A stretch of 64,000 bases of DNA from Lingula anatina. Lineage: Eukaryota > Brachiopoda > Lingulata > Lingulida > Lingulidae. The notes beneath the pieces were generated by a model. That model made no database searches and was not told the DNA's origin. It saw only the letters and a list, made by a program, of their open reading frames with translations. Every line of letters begins with the position of its first letter. Position 1 is the first letter of the stretch. The stretch is from positions 163,229-227,228 of the forward strand of contig NW_019774291.1 of NCBI RefSeq assembly GCF_001039355.2, in the 5' to 3' direction. Below are positions 11,588 to 24,121 of the stretch, one piece after another. Both the position numbers and the translations under genes were made by a program.

Positions 11588-11733
11588 CTCAACACCACCC
11601 TGAGCTTCAGAGCTAACTTGACACTAACCTTTTCACTGTAGCCTATCTCCATCGTGTTACTTGACACGATGGAGATAGGCTACAGTGAAAAGGTTAGTGT
11701 CAAGTTAGCTCTGAAGCTCAGGGTGCTCAACAC
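11588..11733. mobile_element. Perfect 62-bp-arm hairpin MITE with 8-bp target-site duplication
   Basis: Arms 11596-11657 and 11664-11725 are perfect inverted complements over 62 bases, with a 6-base loop. Identical 8-base copies CTCAACAC flank the 130-base hairpin at 11588-11595 and 11726-11733. The ends read CACCCTGAGC...GCTCAGGGTG. The duplication length fits the hAT superfamily; perfect arms imply a very recent insertion or strong constraint on pairing. No open frame is present. Confidence 0.85.
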
Positions 11734-12595
11734 ACATTTATCAACACACCTGTTATTGAACAACATACTAACATTTATGCCACGTTAACACTATTGTATG
11801 AAAAAGTATATTAGAACCATAGATATAAAAAACTTGCCTTTCTTTTTTTGGCTAGAATATTTTTGGCATAACACATACAATGCCTTAGCATTCCCCCCCA
11901 CCCCCATACTGCCCCTTTTCCAAAAATGTTATTAAAAATGGGCACAATCTGGGGATATCATCACAAATATTACCAGAATTTAATTTACAAACTCATGATT
12001 GTGACATGCAGCATTATTAAAAGCATAATGTATGTCCCTGGATACCTAGACTAATAGTGCCTGCAGGAAATGTGCAGTAACACCTTATTAATATATTTTA
12101 GTTTAACAATAATGATACAAAATATCAAAAGAGTATACAGCGGATCGCTTTATTTGAAAAATTTCTACATATTTTGCCACATATCAAGATCAGATACACA
12201 TCTTCCACAGTATTTGCACCAATGGATTAGTCCAATTTTTCACCACATTACCCTAATGTTAAAATTGAAATAAGTGATAATTTGACATAGTTTTTTTAAA
12301 AGTTCGTCATTATAGATAAAATTGCAATCACATTATTCAAAATCCAATTTATTTCAATAATCATGATTAATCCAGTTTATTTCTTTCATGATGAGCTGAA
12401 AGGTAATGCCTTATTTATCATGTGAACATATTTTTGCTCTACATGTGATGTTAATATATTGCAATACATAACTATTGGTTATGGTAATGACTTCTGACAC
12501 ATTGGCTATTATCAGATATATATGCTTCCACTTTCCAGATTCAGGGGTAAACCTTTTTTCAGAATTATTCATTATTATTTTTTATTTATGTATTA

Positions 12596-15500
12596 TTAGT
12601 TTCCACCAATAAGTGCCAACATAAGGCGCCTGTAATCTCCACTTGTTTCACCCTCCACCATTTTCATAAGAGGCTTCCCATATTTCCGAAGGAATGCCTG
12701 CTTTATATTCTGAAGGTCAACCTGAAAATGATAATTGCACGAATCAAAGTAAAAGCTACGCATTGTAACATCATTTCTTTGGAATAGATTTGCCACTCAA
12801 TAAAACATTGTGGTGTTGTTACATGTAATACATTTATTTACATAAAGGTCATTTAACTACTAGTATACCCCTCCTTGACACCCTCCAAAAAATAACAGAT
12901 ACAAGCAGCATAAATGTAAAATTAATGTTGTCTCTGATTACAAAAGAAACTCAACAACTTCAAAATGAGGCTTTAAAAAATGGTGTACCTGAATTATTTT
13001 AATTCTTGATGTAAAATTCTATTAAATTTTTTTTCAGAACAAATAAATATATTTTGCTTTTCCAAATCTTTGAATTTTTGCCTCATCAAAAAGAGACCAA
13101 AAATTAAACATAATAATTAATTAGACCAAATGATCACTTCACACATAACAGTTTCCCCCCCAACAAACAGCCAGGTTTCTTTCTGAACGGCACCAAATCT
13201 AACACAGGTGATCAGAATATGTAACTATATGGATATATGAAAAATAACACCATTTTGTTTATGAGAAATTACTGAAAATACAAAATAAGAAAGCAATTTC
13301 ACTGACCTCAGACCTCGACACAATTATTCTGATCAAAGTGGAGTCATCTGTTCCTAGTCCTTGCATAGCTTTATGTAGCTTTGTGGCAAAGAACTCAGGT
13401 CTGTCCCTGCAGCTCATCACTGTAAATCACAATTACCAATTTAAAAAATGTTTAAAATCTACAACTAACAGACTAATTGCTGTTTTTTCTTTACTGAATA
13501 TTACATCACACTGTCATAAGAAAATAATTAGGATGGCAGCATGTGGGTAATATAAGGTTTATGAACCTAGCTGCAATGTGCAACCATCATTGATGTTAAA
13601 ATACTGGGCCAAACCCAGGTTTAACTGTACTGCTTGACATCTACAGGCAATCAGATTGCATAGCTGTAGCGATCCATTACAATCCTTCCATTTCATTACT
13701 TGATTAAAATGTCCAAAGAGAGTTTTGAAAGGAGATTCACAATATTACACTAGTTTTTCAGTTTGATTACCTAGTGCAGTAAAAGCATCTTCAAGACTGC
13801 CAGACATTTCACTGCTTATTGCTTGCAAAATATCATGGCCAGATACCTGCAAAAATGTTCAATTAAAACTGCATCCAAAGAGTTCATTTATTGACTTATT
13901 CAAAATAATTTAGAGTCAATAAGCAATAATCATTTCTGATAATATACTCAAAATCTCTCCTTGTAGATTAATTATTAAACATATGAAGTAAACTGGGTTT
14001 TGTTTTTCCATTAATTTGCTTTGAAAACAATTATCATGTTTTTATTAACACTTTTTTAAGCAAAACAAAAAAAAAAAAATGTTATATTTACTTTAGCATA
14101 TTCCTCAAATGTTGCTCTCATCTGATAGTAATTTCGTGTAGCCATTATCCTCAGGAAAGTGGACTCATCGGTACCCAGTTGTTTCTCGCCAGCCCTGAAT
14201 AGTTCCTCTGCATCCCTCCTGGCCAGGGCTCTGTCTATTACAGCCTCCGGACCGCTGCTGAACACCTGCTGCCACTGAGCATCAGTAAGCTCAGCTCGGT
14301 TACCCTGGTGGAATTTCAAGTTGTATCATATTAAATATTGTAACATGACAACACAGTTTAAACTGAAATCCTAGCCTTGTATCAGTTGAATTCATTTGTT
14401 ATATTGTTTTTTGGTTTTTTTTTTCATTTTGACATTTGAGTGGTCAGAGTTTTTAATATTTGTCGCAGATATTTTTAAAAGTAAAAAAGGCAACATGGTA
14501 GTAATTAAAGCCCAAGAATTAGTATTTCTTATTTTCAAAATAAAAAAACTAAAGGAGATAAAAACAAAAATCTGTTTATTTATCAAATGCTTTCTTGATT
14601 TATTACCTGGCAGCATGAAATCAGCAGTCTTTTAAAATGTCCACTTGTGTCATCCATAATGTCACGCTCAAGGTCACGTTTGAAATCTGAAATTTGTACA
14701 TTGGCAACATCAATATTATCATGAATAACATTATCACTTTAACTTCAGTTTTTAATCTTTAATATTAAAATATTAGAGATGAATTATTTCATTATCATAT
14801 TCTATTCATATACTAAAATCTATGCATTTCCAACCTTTGGTTCAAGCATCAAATTTCAAGCCAATCGCCCCCCCCCCCCCCCCCAAACTAATTGTATATA
14901 GTTGGCAGCAAAAAATAACTTCTTTGATTTGTCAGTTTCAATTATTCATTCATAGCAGAGCACAGAAAACTGGCTTACGATCTTTGTATGCTTGGACAAT
15001 TTGCTTTATTTGTGCATTGGTTCTGGTGCATAGTATCTCAATCAACACTGATTCTTTGGTGCCAAGTCCCTATAAAATAGTGAAACATCATCCAAATAAT
15101 GAAAATCACTGATAATTTCTGTGGTAATAACAATTCTTCATCATGTACTGGGGTACGTATCTTTCTCTAAATCTTGAATCTCTAATCAAATTAAATTTTT
15201 ACTTCACATTTTTCTCACTTATCAAAGCAATGGCCAATGGAAAAAATCTTAAAGCCTCAAAATTAGGGTTGGTCATGCTTGTTAACAAACTTATCAATTT
15301 GTCTGACCTTAGAACAAATCTGTCTGACATCCTCACTTACCACCATAGCATTGTGAAGAGACCAAGCATCATAATAAGCATTTGGTTTAAATAAACCCAT
15401 GATGGCCTCCTTTAAATCTCCACTCAGCTCTGACTCCAATTCACGAATAAGGTCCTGCAACAAGTACGTACAGTTAGAATTTAAATTTAATACAAGCGAC

Positions 15501-18500
15501 GGCATATTTCTTCATCAAACATATCAATCATGGAAAAGGAGGTAAAGGTTCATGTAGGACCTATTAAACAACTTGTTTAGTGGGTCCTAGGGTAAAGTCA
15601 GCTATTTGAAATAAATTTTTTAATCTTTAATTAACCTAGGACAAGGCAGTTGGAGCAAGTTAAGTGTTAAATGGAAGCCCTTAGCAAAATATCAGGCCTG
15701 CCTGACATGCAGAAATAATCTAAAAATTTTCAACTAAATAAACAGTTTTTGCACCAACCTTGCCATACATGGTCTTAAACATTTTCTCTATTTCTTGTCG
15801 TTGCTGATTGGACCTTTTGGACAAAACTCCAATTATAGCTTGCTCATCAGTTCCTACAGTAAACAATATATGAATAATATAACAAATATAATATGTAAGG
15901 ATCATACAGGGAAGAAAGCTCAGTTTGCTGTTTTGAAATGTGTCATATTACATGAACATTACTACACCATTTGGTGGACTTTAACAAACTGGATGTGTGG
16001 ATAAATAGGTCAAGTTTCAAACCAGAATTTTGAAAAAAGGTGCAATTGTACAATGTAGTCTACAGCTATTTTTTGGCTGACGGAGTAATTAATTTGGTTA
16101 ATCTTTTGGCATATCGACTTAAATTAAACAGAAGTGGATATGCGTTACAAAGTATATACAGTACCCGTATGCTCACTTCATATAAAAGACCCATATTTGT
16201 GATTTTTCACTAGCTTACCCAAACCCTTCATGGCTTTTCTCAACACTTCAGCATCTTTTTCTGCACTAAATGACATGTAGTTTGCTGGATGTATAGTTCC
16301 AACAAACTGCTCTGCTGTGCCTCCAATCTTCAACTTGTCAAATTCTGCTGTTGCCTGAGCCATACCGCCACCACTATAGCTTGCAGGAGGTGGAGCCTAG
16401 GAACAACAATAAAACAAAAGTTTTTCTGAAACTCAAGCTTTGACAGCAGAGGGTAAAGCCTGGAATTGTGTTATCAATGTACCATAAAAAATATAGTTGT
16501 TCTATATTACTCTTTACACATTAAAATTTTTACTTCTGGAATCTCAATACCTGAGTAGATTATAATTCACTAGTCTGCCAGTAAATGCTAAAATAATGTG
16601 AAGAGATGATCTGCAGTCAAACGATTTTATAACTGGTGGTATAGTGGGTGGTTCATGCTGATATTGATATCATCTATTCACATTGTTTCATACAAGTTAA
16701 AAATATCACATCGGCTTATATCTAATCTTGGAAAAGATATGATTTTGAATTATATCATCTATTGAACATTGTTAAAATATTCAATTTATGATAATATATA
16801 TAAATGAAGTATTATTAATAAACATCCCACTCATTCATGAACTTTATTCATATAACATTGTTAAAATATTCAATTTATGATAATATATATGAATGAAGTT
16901 TTATTAATAAACATCCCACTCATTCTTGAACTTTATTCACATATCATCTTTTTTAAAACAAGTATATAATTATGTAACAATCTAAAACAAGTACAAAACC
17001 ATAATTATATAATTATTGAATGCAGATCATATCAATATCACATTTTGATTTATTTTCCTTTTATCTTAATATAATACAAACTTTATACTAGTAAAACAGA
17101 ACTGAGACTAGAAATTTTTAAGATAATAATATGTACTTACTGATGGTCCACCTGCTGTAATATAAACAGGACCAAAAGATGAAAAATGAAAATCAGTGAA
17201 ATCATTAGTAAAATTTATTCTGTTAACAGGACTTAATATGGGATTTTTATTGCCATAAGTCATGGGCACTTTTGTTATTTGAAAATTCAAAATGAAAATG
17301 CCAGTCTAAAATTTGAATTTTCATGTGAAGTGATAAAGCAAGAACCAGTTGAGCCAAGTGAAGAAACAAGTGTTTTCCAAGTTGTACATCGGCAAGCCAT
17401 ATCATTCTTTGTTTAGAAATCTGTGAAGGAAAGGATGATTCGACTACAAAATAGATTATGCCAGAAAAAACTTTACAGCTCAAATCCCATATAATGTCAC
17501 TTTAAAAATGTGCACATTTTTTAAAAACAAAATAAAGATTAAGTTAAAAATGGTATTTTCTGTAACTTGGCATCAATTAAAAGGCTGGCAAAGGTCTTGT
17601 ATGTACTTGATAAGGTTTTGGTAAAAAATGTATAAAAGTTTTCCTTTATTCATAAGTTCTCAAATGGGTTCTATTTATATCAGGAAATAAATAAGATGTT
17701 TGGTAACTTCTGAATTTGTGAGCAAAGAGTATTTTTAAAAGCATGATGAGTCAGTAATGTATTGTTAGTCCAATCATGTCACATCAAATAGATTTGAAAG
17801 CCATTTAGCATTCACTATGATATTCAATTGAAGTCAACATAATAAGTGAGGCAAAAGCAAAATGAACAGTTAACAGACTAACTGTTGAGTTAAAACATGC
17901 AGATGGTCTTCTAACACTAAACAGGCCCGCATTAAGTTGGGGTCTTTTTCTTTTTTATATAGGGTCTTTTATATTATAGTGCTGAAGCTCTACAGTTAAT
18001 ACCAAGTGCAGAATTTACAGCAGCAAACAGTGACCAGAAAATACTATGTGTGAACCACATGCAGCAAACAACTTAACAGAAACAAAGACTACACAAAAAG
18101 ACATTCTTTCTTGTAAAAATCCCAGAAGCAGAAAGTTGTAGCAAGCCCAAGTACCTGAAGGATGATATGGAGCACCAGCAGGAGCAGATGGCTGAGAATA
18201 GCCCGGAGCTGAACCAGAGGAATACCCTGTTGGTTGTGCTGGATAGCTGGCAGGTGGCTGAGCTGGATAATTACCTGCAGCTGGCTGGGCTGGATACCCA
18301 GTACTAGGCTGGGCCGGATACCCAGTACTAGGCTGGGCTGGATACCCAGTGCTAGGCTGGGCCGGATACCCAGTGCTAGGCTGGGCTGGATACCCAGATG
18401 GTTGGGCTGGATATCCTGTGGGTGGTTGGGCTGGATAGCTGGAAGGTGGCTGACCAGGCCCAGAGGAATACCCAGATTGAGACTGTGCAGGATAGCTACC

Positions 18501-20822
18501 CGGTTGCTGACCATTAGGTGGAGTTACACCTGAAGGCTTATCTGAAGGAGAGCAAGAAAATAGTTTTAGAATTCCACTGGGATAAAGCTTTCCGTTTTAC
18601 CTTGCATGCAAAAAGCACTGGTCAAACCGATAAATACTCTGACCATTTAGCTAAGAGTGTCTATACTTTGAATTGTTTCTACTATCCTTCTTAGATGCAT
18701 GCCATACTTTCGTCTAAATATGAATGAAATGCTGTGTCAGCTTTTGAAAAAAAAAAAAACATTGATATTTTTGTTTCTTGCTACTATATGGACTTCTTCA
18801 GCATTTTATATGCCCCGTTTTAGAACTGTACACACGATCAGATAAACCTTCAGAACTGCCCACTTTTGTATACAAATTCTATGCACTTTTTCGATTCTTT
18901 AAAACAGATTATATCCTGTTAATGGGACTTCTTTCTTTTAACAAAATTTAATTGACAGCAAAAAATGATTTAAAAAATGACAATTCTATGACCTATTTGA
19001 GCTGTTTTATTCAATTGACAATATACATTTACATAATTTTCTAATTCACCTGAAGTTACCATATTCAAAAGGTGTGAAAAAAAAATGGATATACCAACTT
19101 GAAGTTAAATTCTTGCAAATGCAACCAAGGACTAGAAATGCTTTCATGATATCACCATATTTAATATAAAACAAACAAATTGTAACACAACATTACATTC
19201 TTTAATCATTTTTAAAAATGCACTCTAATATAAACATGTTAATTAAAAAATTCAATTAACAAAAAACAAGAAGTCCATTATTTATAAATTTATGTACACC
19301 ACCAGACCAAGTAAAACATCCACACTGCACCTTTCACAGCACAGCAAATATAGACTGTTTATAATTTGTAGACTACAGGAATTTCTTAAACATGTTCTAC
19401 ACACATGTACCTACATATAGATTCAAACATACCACAGTTTTTAGAGAAAAACTATTTCAAATCACTTTTCTAAAGGCGAATGTTATTATCACACTTGTTA
19501 TAAAAATATTATAGGATGTCTTAATATGGATATATTGCACCATTTCCACCCCAAGAGTTCCATGTCACTAGTAGCCTGAAATACAAAAGACCAGTAACAT
19601 GTCAGAAATAATCCCATATCACTAAATAACAAAATGCCTAAACTTTTGATGTACCATTTCATAAACCTATGCAATATTTATTTCCCCAGATACATTCTTT
19701 TCATACACATATCAACTGATTATTTTAGATGAGTCTTGAAACAAACAAGCCTGAGATAAAAAGAAATATTAGGTTACCAGATATACTTAGTACATCTTTC
19801 TGAACTACTCCAACATGTCATGTAAAACAGACAAGATACAGGTCATTTTTTGTGTAAATTTATGTTTCAATTGATACATTTTCCATTCCACTTAGCTATG
19901 AAATGTAAACAAAAATGCTTCATTACATGCTTTATCTTATGCTTCTTTAATACCAATTTTATGAAGCTGTAATAGGCACAGACCTCAAAAACAATTTAAA
20001 ATTATTCCTTTTAAGGAAAAGCTTACTGGTATATCCATTTTCATTTTCAAATCAAATCAGACAAAAATATACATGCAAGGAAAATTGAGGGTTTTGTCAA
20101 AAAAAAAAAAAAAAACTTACGTGGATAAGGCTGTTGTCCAGGATACGGCTGTTGCCCTGGGTATGGCTGTTGCCCAGGATACGGCTGCTGCCCAGGATAT
20201 GGTTGCTGTGGAGGTGCAGAGAAGGGTGGTGCTCCACCTGCTGGAGGTGGGTATGCAACTGATAGGCAAAATAAAAGAATTTAAGCTACTCAATGAAAGT
20301 GCTATTTCTGGAATATTATAACTTGAAAATTTTCCTTAAATGAAAAAAAAAGCTTCTACATGTAATATTTTCATTATTTGAGCATTACATAACTATACTA
20401 CTTCTTTAGCAATGTACAGTCTATATAAATTTGCCAAACTGAGTGCTTGCAAGGCAAACTGAAACAAAAAAACATAAAAATTCTTATGCCATAATGATGA
20501 AAAACTCACAGCAGCATATGATAAATATCTGCATGTTCACGCCTTTTTTATCATTTTCACTTCCACAATTATCAAATCTATATGCCCTATTATTGGTGCT
20601 CACCTGGGGGTGGCGGGTAAGCTCCTCCTGCCATGCCAGGCTGGGGTGGATAGGCCATTCCTGGGGGTGGAGGGTTATACCCTGCTGCTGGGGGTGGGGC
20701 TTGGGAACCCATAGGATAGCCTCCTGGGGCAGGGTACCCACCAGGTGCAGGGTACCCACCTGGTACTCCCTAAAAAATAATTTCAAAAAGAAGGGACGTT
20801 TTCATTATTTTACAGAGTTCAG

Positions 20823-20899
<77 letters not shown>

Positions 20900-21560
20900 T
20901 AGTAGTTATGCCTGAATAGGATTTATTCATATGATGAATTTGTCCTTTGGTTTGAGAAAAAAAGGGGTTACAGATAGAACCACAAAATGATTCAAATAGA
21001 CCCCACAAAGAGAAAGCATTATAAAGGGGTAATTGGTGGTACAACGGGTACATCAAATCTGACATAAAACATATGTGGCATAAAACATCTTCCTTGAAAG
21101 CTGAAAGTTTACCTGAGGATACCCATAGCCTTTCTTAGATATCTTCTGGTACTGTGGTGGAAGCGGACCAACAAATCCCACTGGTAGTTTGCCCTGAGCC
21201 ATAATAAAATAATCATGATCAAACAGGGTAAAAGTGGTTATAGCAGAGAAATTAAAAAGAGGTGTATTAACTACATTTGCTTATCATTATTATTATTTTT
21301 TTTTTGCTTTAAAAGTTTTTTCAACATAATGGCCAAAAATGAAAACCTTCATAGCATCTGCAGCCGATCAGAAACTTGCACTGAGATCTTCAGCATAATA
21401 TACAAGTACGATAAAGATATGCAAATACCTTCTTTATCAGTTTCTGTATTCTTTTCTGTTCCTTCTTTTGCCTTTTATAGGGGTCACGTTCATCATCACT
21501 GGAGCTTGAAGAACTGCTACTACTCCTTCTATAATGTCCATGTTTTCCATGCTTTCCCAT
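12596..21560 (-). CDS. Annexin with long Pro/Gly/Tyr/Gln-rich N-terminus (A7/A11-like), 15 coding exons
   Basis: Calcium-dependent phospholipid-binding protein acting on cytosolic faces of membranes. Coding exons in transcript order: 21560-21429, 21193-21113, 20769-20604, 20258-20121, 18541-18155, 17154-17141, 16396-16219, 15853-15759, 15454-15341, 15069-14979, 14686-14607, 14304-14092, 13846-13771, 13419-13307, 12721-12596. All borders are GT-AG, phase is kept throughout, and the total is 2004 bases or 667 residues. Residues 1-44 are His/Ser/Lys-rich with nine consecutive serines before DDERD; about 45-340 are low complexity (GYP, PYPGQQ, YPAQP repeats). About 350-667 are four annexin repeats with type-2 calcium motifs: GLGTDE, GLGTKE, QLGTDE and GLGTDD, with acidic partners near LSGD, TSGH, MSGS and TSGD. 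The layout matches vertebrate ANXA7/ANXA11. The first four exons occur again at 22783-24121, beyond an N. Which copy belongs to the real transcript cannot be told. Confidence 0.93.
14867..14884. repeat. Poly-C tract in an annexin intron
   Basis: A run of C bases in intron 10-11 of the annexin gene (on + strand). Low complexity and prone to length error. Confidence 0.6.
16765..16943. repeat. Tandem duplication of an 89-base unit in an annexin intron
   Basis: The units starting at 16765 and 16854 (both beginning AACATTGTTAAAATATTCAA) are nearly identical over about 89 bases. They lie in the intron between the 14-nt microexon and the first core exon. The high identity suggests a recent duplication. 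Confidence 0.8.
17141..17154 (-). CDS. 14-nt microexon of the annexin gene
   Basis: On the minus strand TTATATTACAG precedes the 14 bases CAGGTGGACCATCA, and GTAAGTACA follows. The preceding exon ends in phase 1 and the next starts in phase 0, so an exon of 3n+2 is required; 14 bases fits. It codes for Ala-Gly-Gly-Pro-Ser with the preceding G, continuing the Gly/Pro-rich linker. Without it the annexin core is out of frame with the N-terminus. Confidence 0.85.
18155..18541 (-). CDS. Repeat-coding exon of the annexin: YPAQP tandem repeats
   Basis: This is exon 5 of the annexin, 387 bases. It codes for about nine to ten imperfect copies of a (S/P)TGYPAQP unit, with 27-base DNA repeats nearly identical in the middle of the exon (18290-18400). 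The flanks are Ser/Gln/Gly-rich. Near-identical DNA units imply recent expansion and likely copy-number variation. The antisense open frame here is a shadow of the repeat. Confidence 0.88.
20121..20258 (-). CDS. Annexin exon with PYPGQQ repeats
   Basis: This is exon 4 of the annexin, 138 bases, coding for an Ala/Pro/Gly-rich start followed by five PYPGQQ/PYP-type repeats of 18 bases each. The equivalent exon in the second copy (22783-22878) is cut by the N at 22782, and its remaining repeats differ at single bases. Confidence 0.85.
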
Positions 21561-22781
21561 TGCTACAGATTACTTTGGTCAAGACAATGAGTATTCCTCA
21601 AACAACCTTAAAAAATAAGGTATCATTGTAGTTACCACTAATGCATTACCAGTGCATTACCAGCACATGTTCCATTTGGCATATTGTAACAATCCACTTA
21701 CATTAATATACAGTTGTGATAGTTATGTCTTAAGAAAATGTATTCTGACTTTTTAATAAGCAAAAATGCAAACTGAAATTCTGTTTTTACACATTGCTAA
21801 TTAAAGCTGATATGGTGGTGCAGGAAAGGGTGAATTAGAATTTAATCAAAATTATCATGATTATGCCATCTACATGTACATGTACAGTGTATTACAGTAC
21901 CAGTAAATTATATTCCTTTTTTATTTACTATTGTGTAATTGTAATAATAAATCGAATTTTAAATGGAATATTATGCAGATTGTATCGGTTATATGGTTTT
22001 ACAGGTACCCCCTCGCCCTACTTGAACCCCATATAAGGGTTGCCTCCCGCTCCCTTCATTAGTACTGTTAATTACTCAATGTCATGCAATCATGCAGTGT
22101 CAGCTAGGTAACATTTACTATTACATAATACTGCACCGGATACATGTATTCCTTGTCACATATATTTCATTACGTTCCTAACCTAGACGGTAGGTATGGT
22201 TTTCAAATGTGATCAAACAAAGCTAAATAAGTGCTTCATTTGCACTAAATTCCACTTCATATAACTCACCGTAAGTCTTTTGACCCACCTATGCAGCAGA
22301 CTGAACTCACTTCCGTGTTCAAGAGGATATGGAAATTCTCGCTTCGTATAGGTGAGATTAATATTGTCCAATTGCTGTTTAGCCTCGTCTTTACCCCGTA
22401 GGACGTATACATTTGCCACATTTAGGTTGAGTGGTTTAGTTGTTCTTATATATACATATGTACTGTTAGATATCCATTTGTTTGTTAACACAAAACTTTT
22501 TTTAAAGAGTATCGGTTCCCTTTCCCTGAGTCATGAGAGTTTGACCTAAACAAGAAAGAACTCACAAGAAAACTAGTAAGTATTTTTCCTCTTTTAAAAT
22601 GGGTTAAATGGGATGTTGCTACTAGTAGTAGTAGTGTGATTGCTTATTTATCTGTTCTCAGATCAATTCAACTTCGTTTTGTCTTTATTATCTTGTTTAA
22701 ATGTATTGGTTTGATGTTTTCTTTTTATCACAATTATATTGATAAATTTAGGAACTCACAAGAAAAGTAGTATTTTCCTGC
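20163..22781. repeat. Left copy of duplicated annexin 5' block (probable haplotype A)
   Basis: It aligns along its whole length with 22783-25356, with scattered substitutions and indels, and ends abruptly at the N at 22782. It includes annexin exons 1 to 3 and part of exon 4, the annexin 5' untranslated exon ending at 22270 and the start of the FAM241B 5' exon ending at 22575. Confidence 0.92.
20825..20899. repeat. (AT)n microsatellite, long allele
   Basis: About 36 AT dinucleotides in the intron between annexin exons 3 and 2. The equivalent position in the second copy (23446-23462) has only about eight to nine. Confidence 0.95.
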
Positions 22782-22782
22782 N
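22782..22782. other. Single undetermined base marking a contig join
   Basis: An isolated N. The sequence to its left ends AGTATTTTCCTGC, which recurs at 25344-25356 where it continues without break. The sequence to its right restarts inside annexin exon 4. It behaves as a scaffolding join, not a miscalled base. Confidence 0.9.
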
Positions 22783-24121
22783 ACGGCTGTTGCCCAGGAT
22801 ATGGCTGCTGCCCAGGATATGGTTGCTGTGGAGGTGCAGAGAAGGGTGGTGCTCCACCTGCTGGAGGTGGGTATGCAACTGATAGGCAAAATAAAAGAAT
22901 TTAAGCTACTCAATGAAAGTGCTATTTCTGGAATATTATAACTTGAAAATTTTTCTTAATGAAAAAAAAAGCTTCTACATGTAATATTTTCATTATTTGA
23001 GCATTACATAACTATACTACTTCTTTAGCAATGTACAGTCTATATAAATTTGCCAAACTGAGTGCTTGCAAGGCAAACTGAAAAAAAAACATAGAAATTC
23101 TTATACCATAATGATGAAAAACTTACAGCAGCATATGATAAATATCAGCATGTTCACACCTTTTTTAATCATTTTCACTTCCACAATTATCAAATCTATG
23201 TGCCCTATTATTGGTGCTCACCTGGGGGTGGCGGGTAAGCTCCTCCTGCCATGCCAGGCTGGGGTGGATAGGCCATTCCTGGGGGTGGAGGGTTATACCC
23301 TGCTGCTGGGGGTGGGGCTTGGGAACCCATAGGATAGCCTCCTGGGGCAGGGTACCCACCAGGTGCAGGGTACCCACCTGGTACTCCCTAAAAAATAATT
23401 TCAAAAAGAAGGGAACGTTTTCATTATTTTACAGAGTTCAGTAAATATATATATATATATATACTAGTAGTTATGCCTGAATAGGATTTATTCATATGAT
23501 GAATTTGTCCTTTGGTTTGAGAAAAAAAGGGGTTACAGATAGAATCACAAAATGATTCAAATACACTCCACAAAGAGAAAGCATTATAAAGGGGTAATTG
23601 GTGGTACAACGGGTACAACAAATCTGACATAAAACATATGTTCCTTGAAAGCTGAAAGTTTACCTGAGGATACCCATAGCCTTTCTTAGATATCTTCTGG
23701 TACTGTGGTGGAAGCGGACCAACAAATCCCACTGGTAGTTTGCCCTGAGCCATAATAAAATAATCATGATCAAACAGGGTAAAAGTGGTTATAGCAGAGA
23801 AATTAAAAAGAGGTGTATTAACTACATTTGCTTATCATTATTATTATTATTATTTTTTTTTTTTTTTGCTTTAAAAGTTTTTCAACATAATGGCCAAAAA
23901 TGAAAACCTTCATAGCATCTGCAGCCGATCAGAAACTTGCACTGAGATCTTCAGCATAATATACAAGTACGATAAAGATATGCAAATACCTTCTTTATCA
24001 GTTTCTGTATTCTTTTCTGTTCCTTCTTTTGCCTTTTATAGGGGTCACGTTCATCATCACTGGAGCTTGAAGAACTGCTACTACTCCTTCTATAATGTCC
24101 GTGTTTTCCATGCTTTCCCAT
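22783..24121 (-). pseudogene. Second copy of annexin exons 1-4 (partial, probably allelic)
   Basis: Exons are 24121-23990, 23744-23664, 23387-23222 and 22878-22783 (cut by the N). Splice sites and phases are the same as in the copy at 20121-21560, and the coded residues appear unchanged. A gene caller would be tempted to join these to the main gene and duplicate the N-terminus. Because it lacks exons 5-15 it is either a haplotype remnant or, less likely, a truncated tandem duplicate. It is labelled pseudogene only because it is incomplete as assembled. Confidence 0.8.

Noticed and set aside
18234-18533. Open frame on + of Trp/Gly/Ile-rich repeats
   Set aside because: It is the antisense of the annexin YPAQP repeat exon and has no independent support.
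20484-20786. Pro-rich open frame as a separate gene
   Set aside because: It is annexin exon 3 read through its flanking introns.
20443-20919. 158-codon open frame containing a long Tyr-Ile repeat
   Set aside because: It translates antisense annexin exon 3 and the AT microsatellite.
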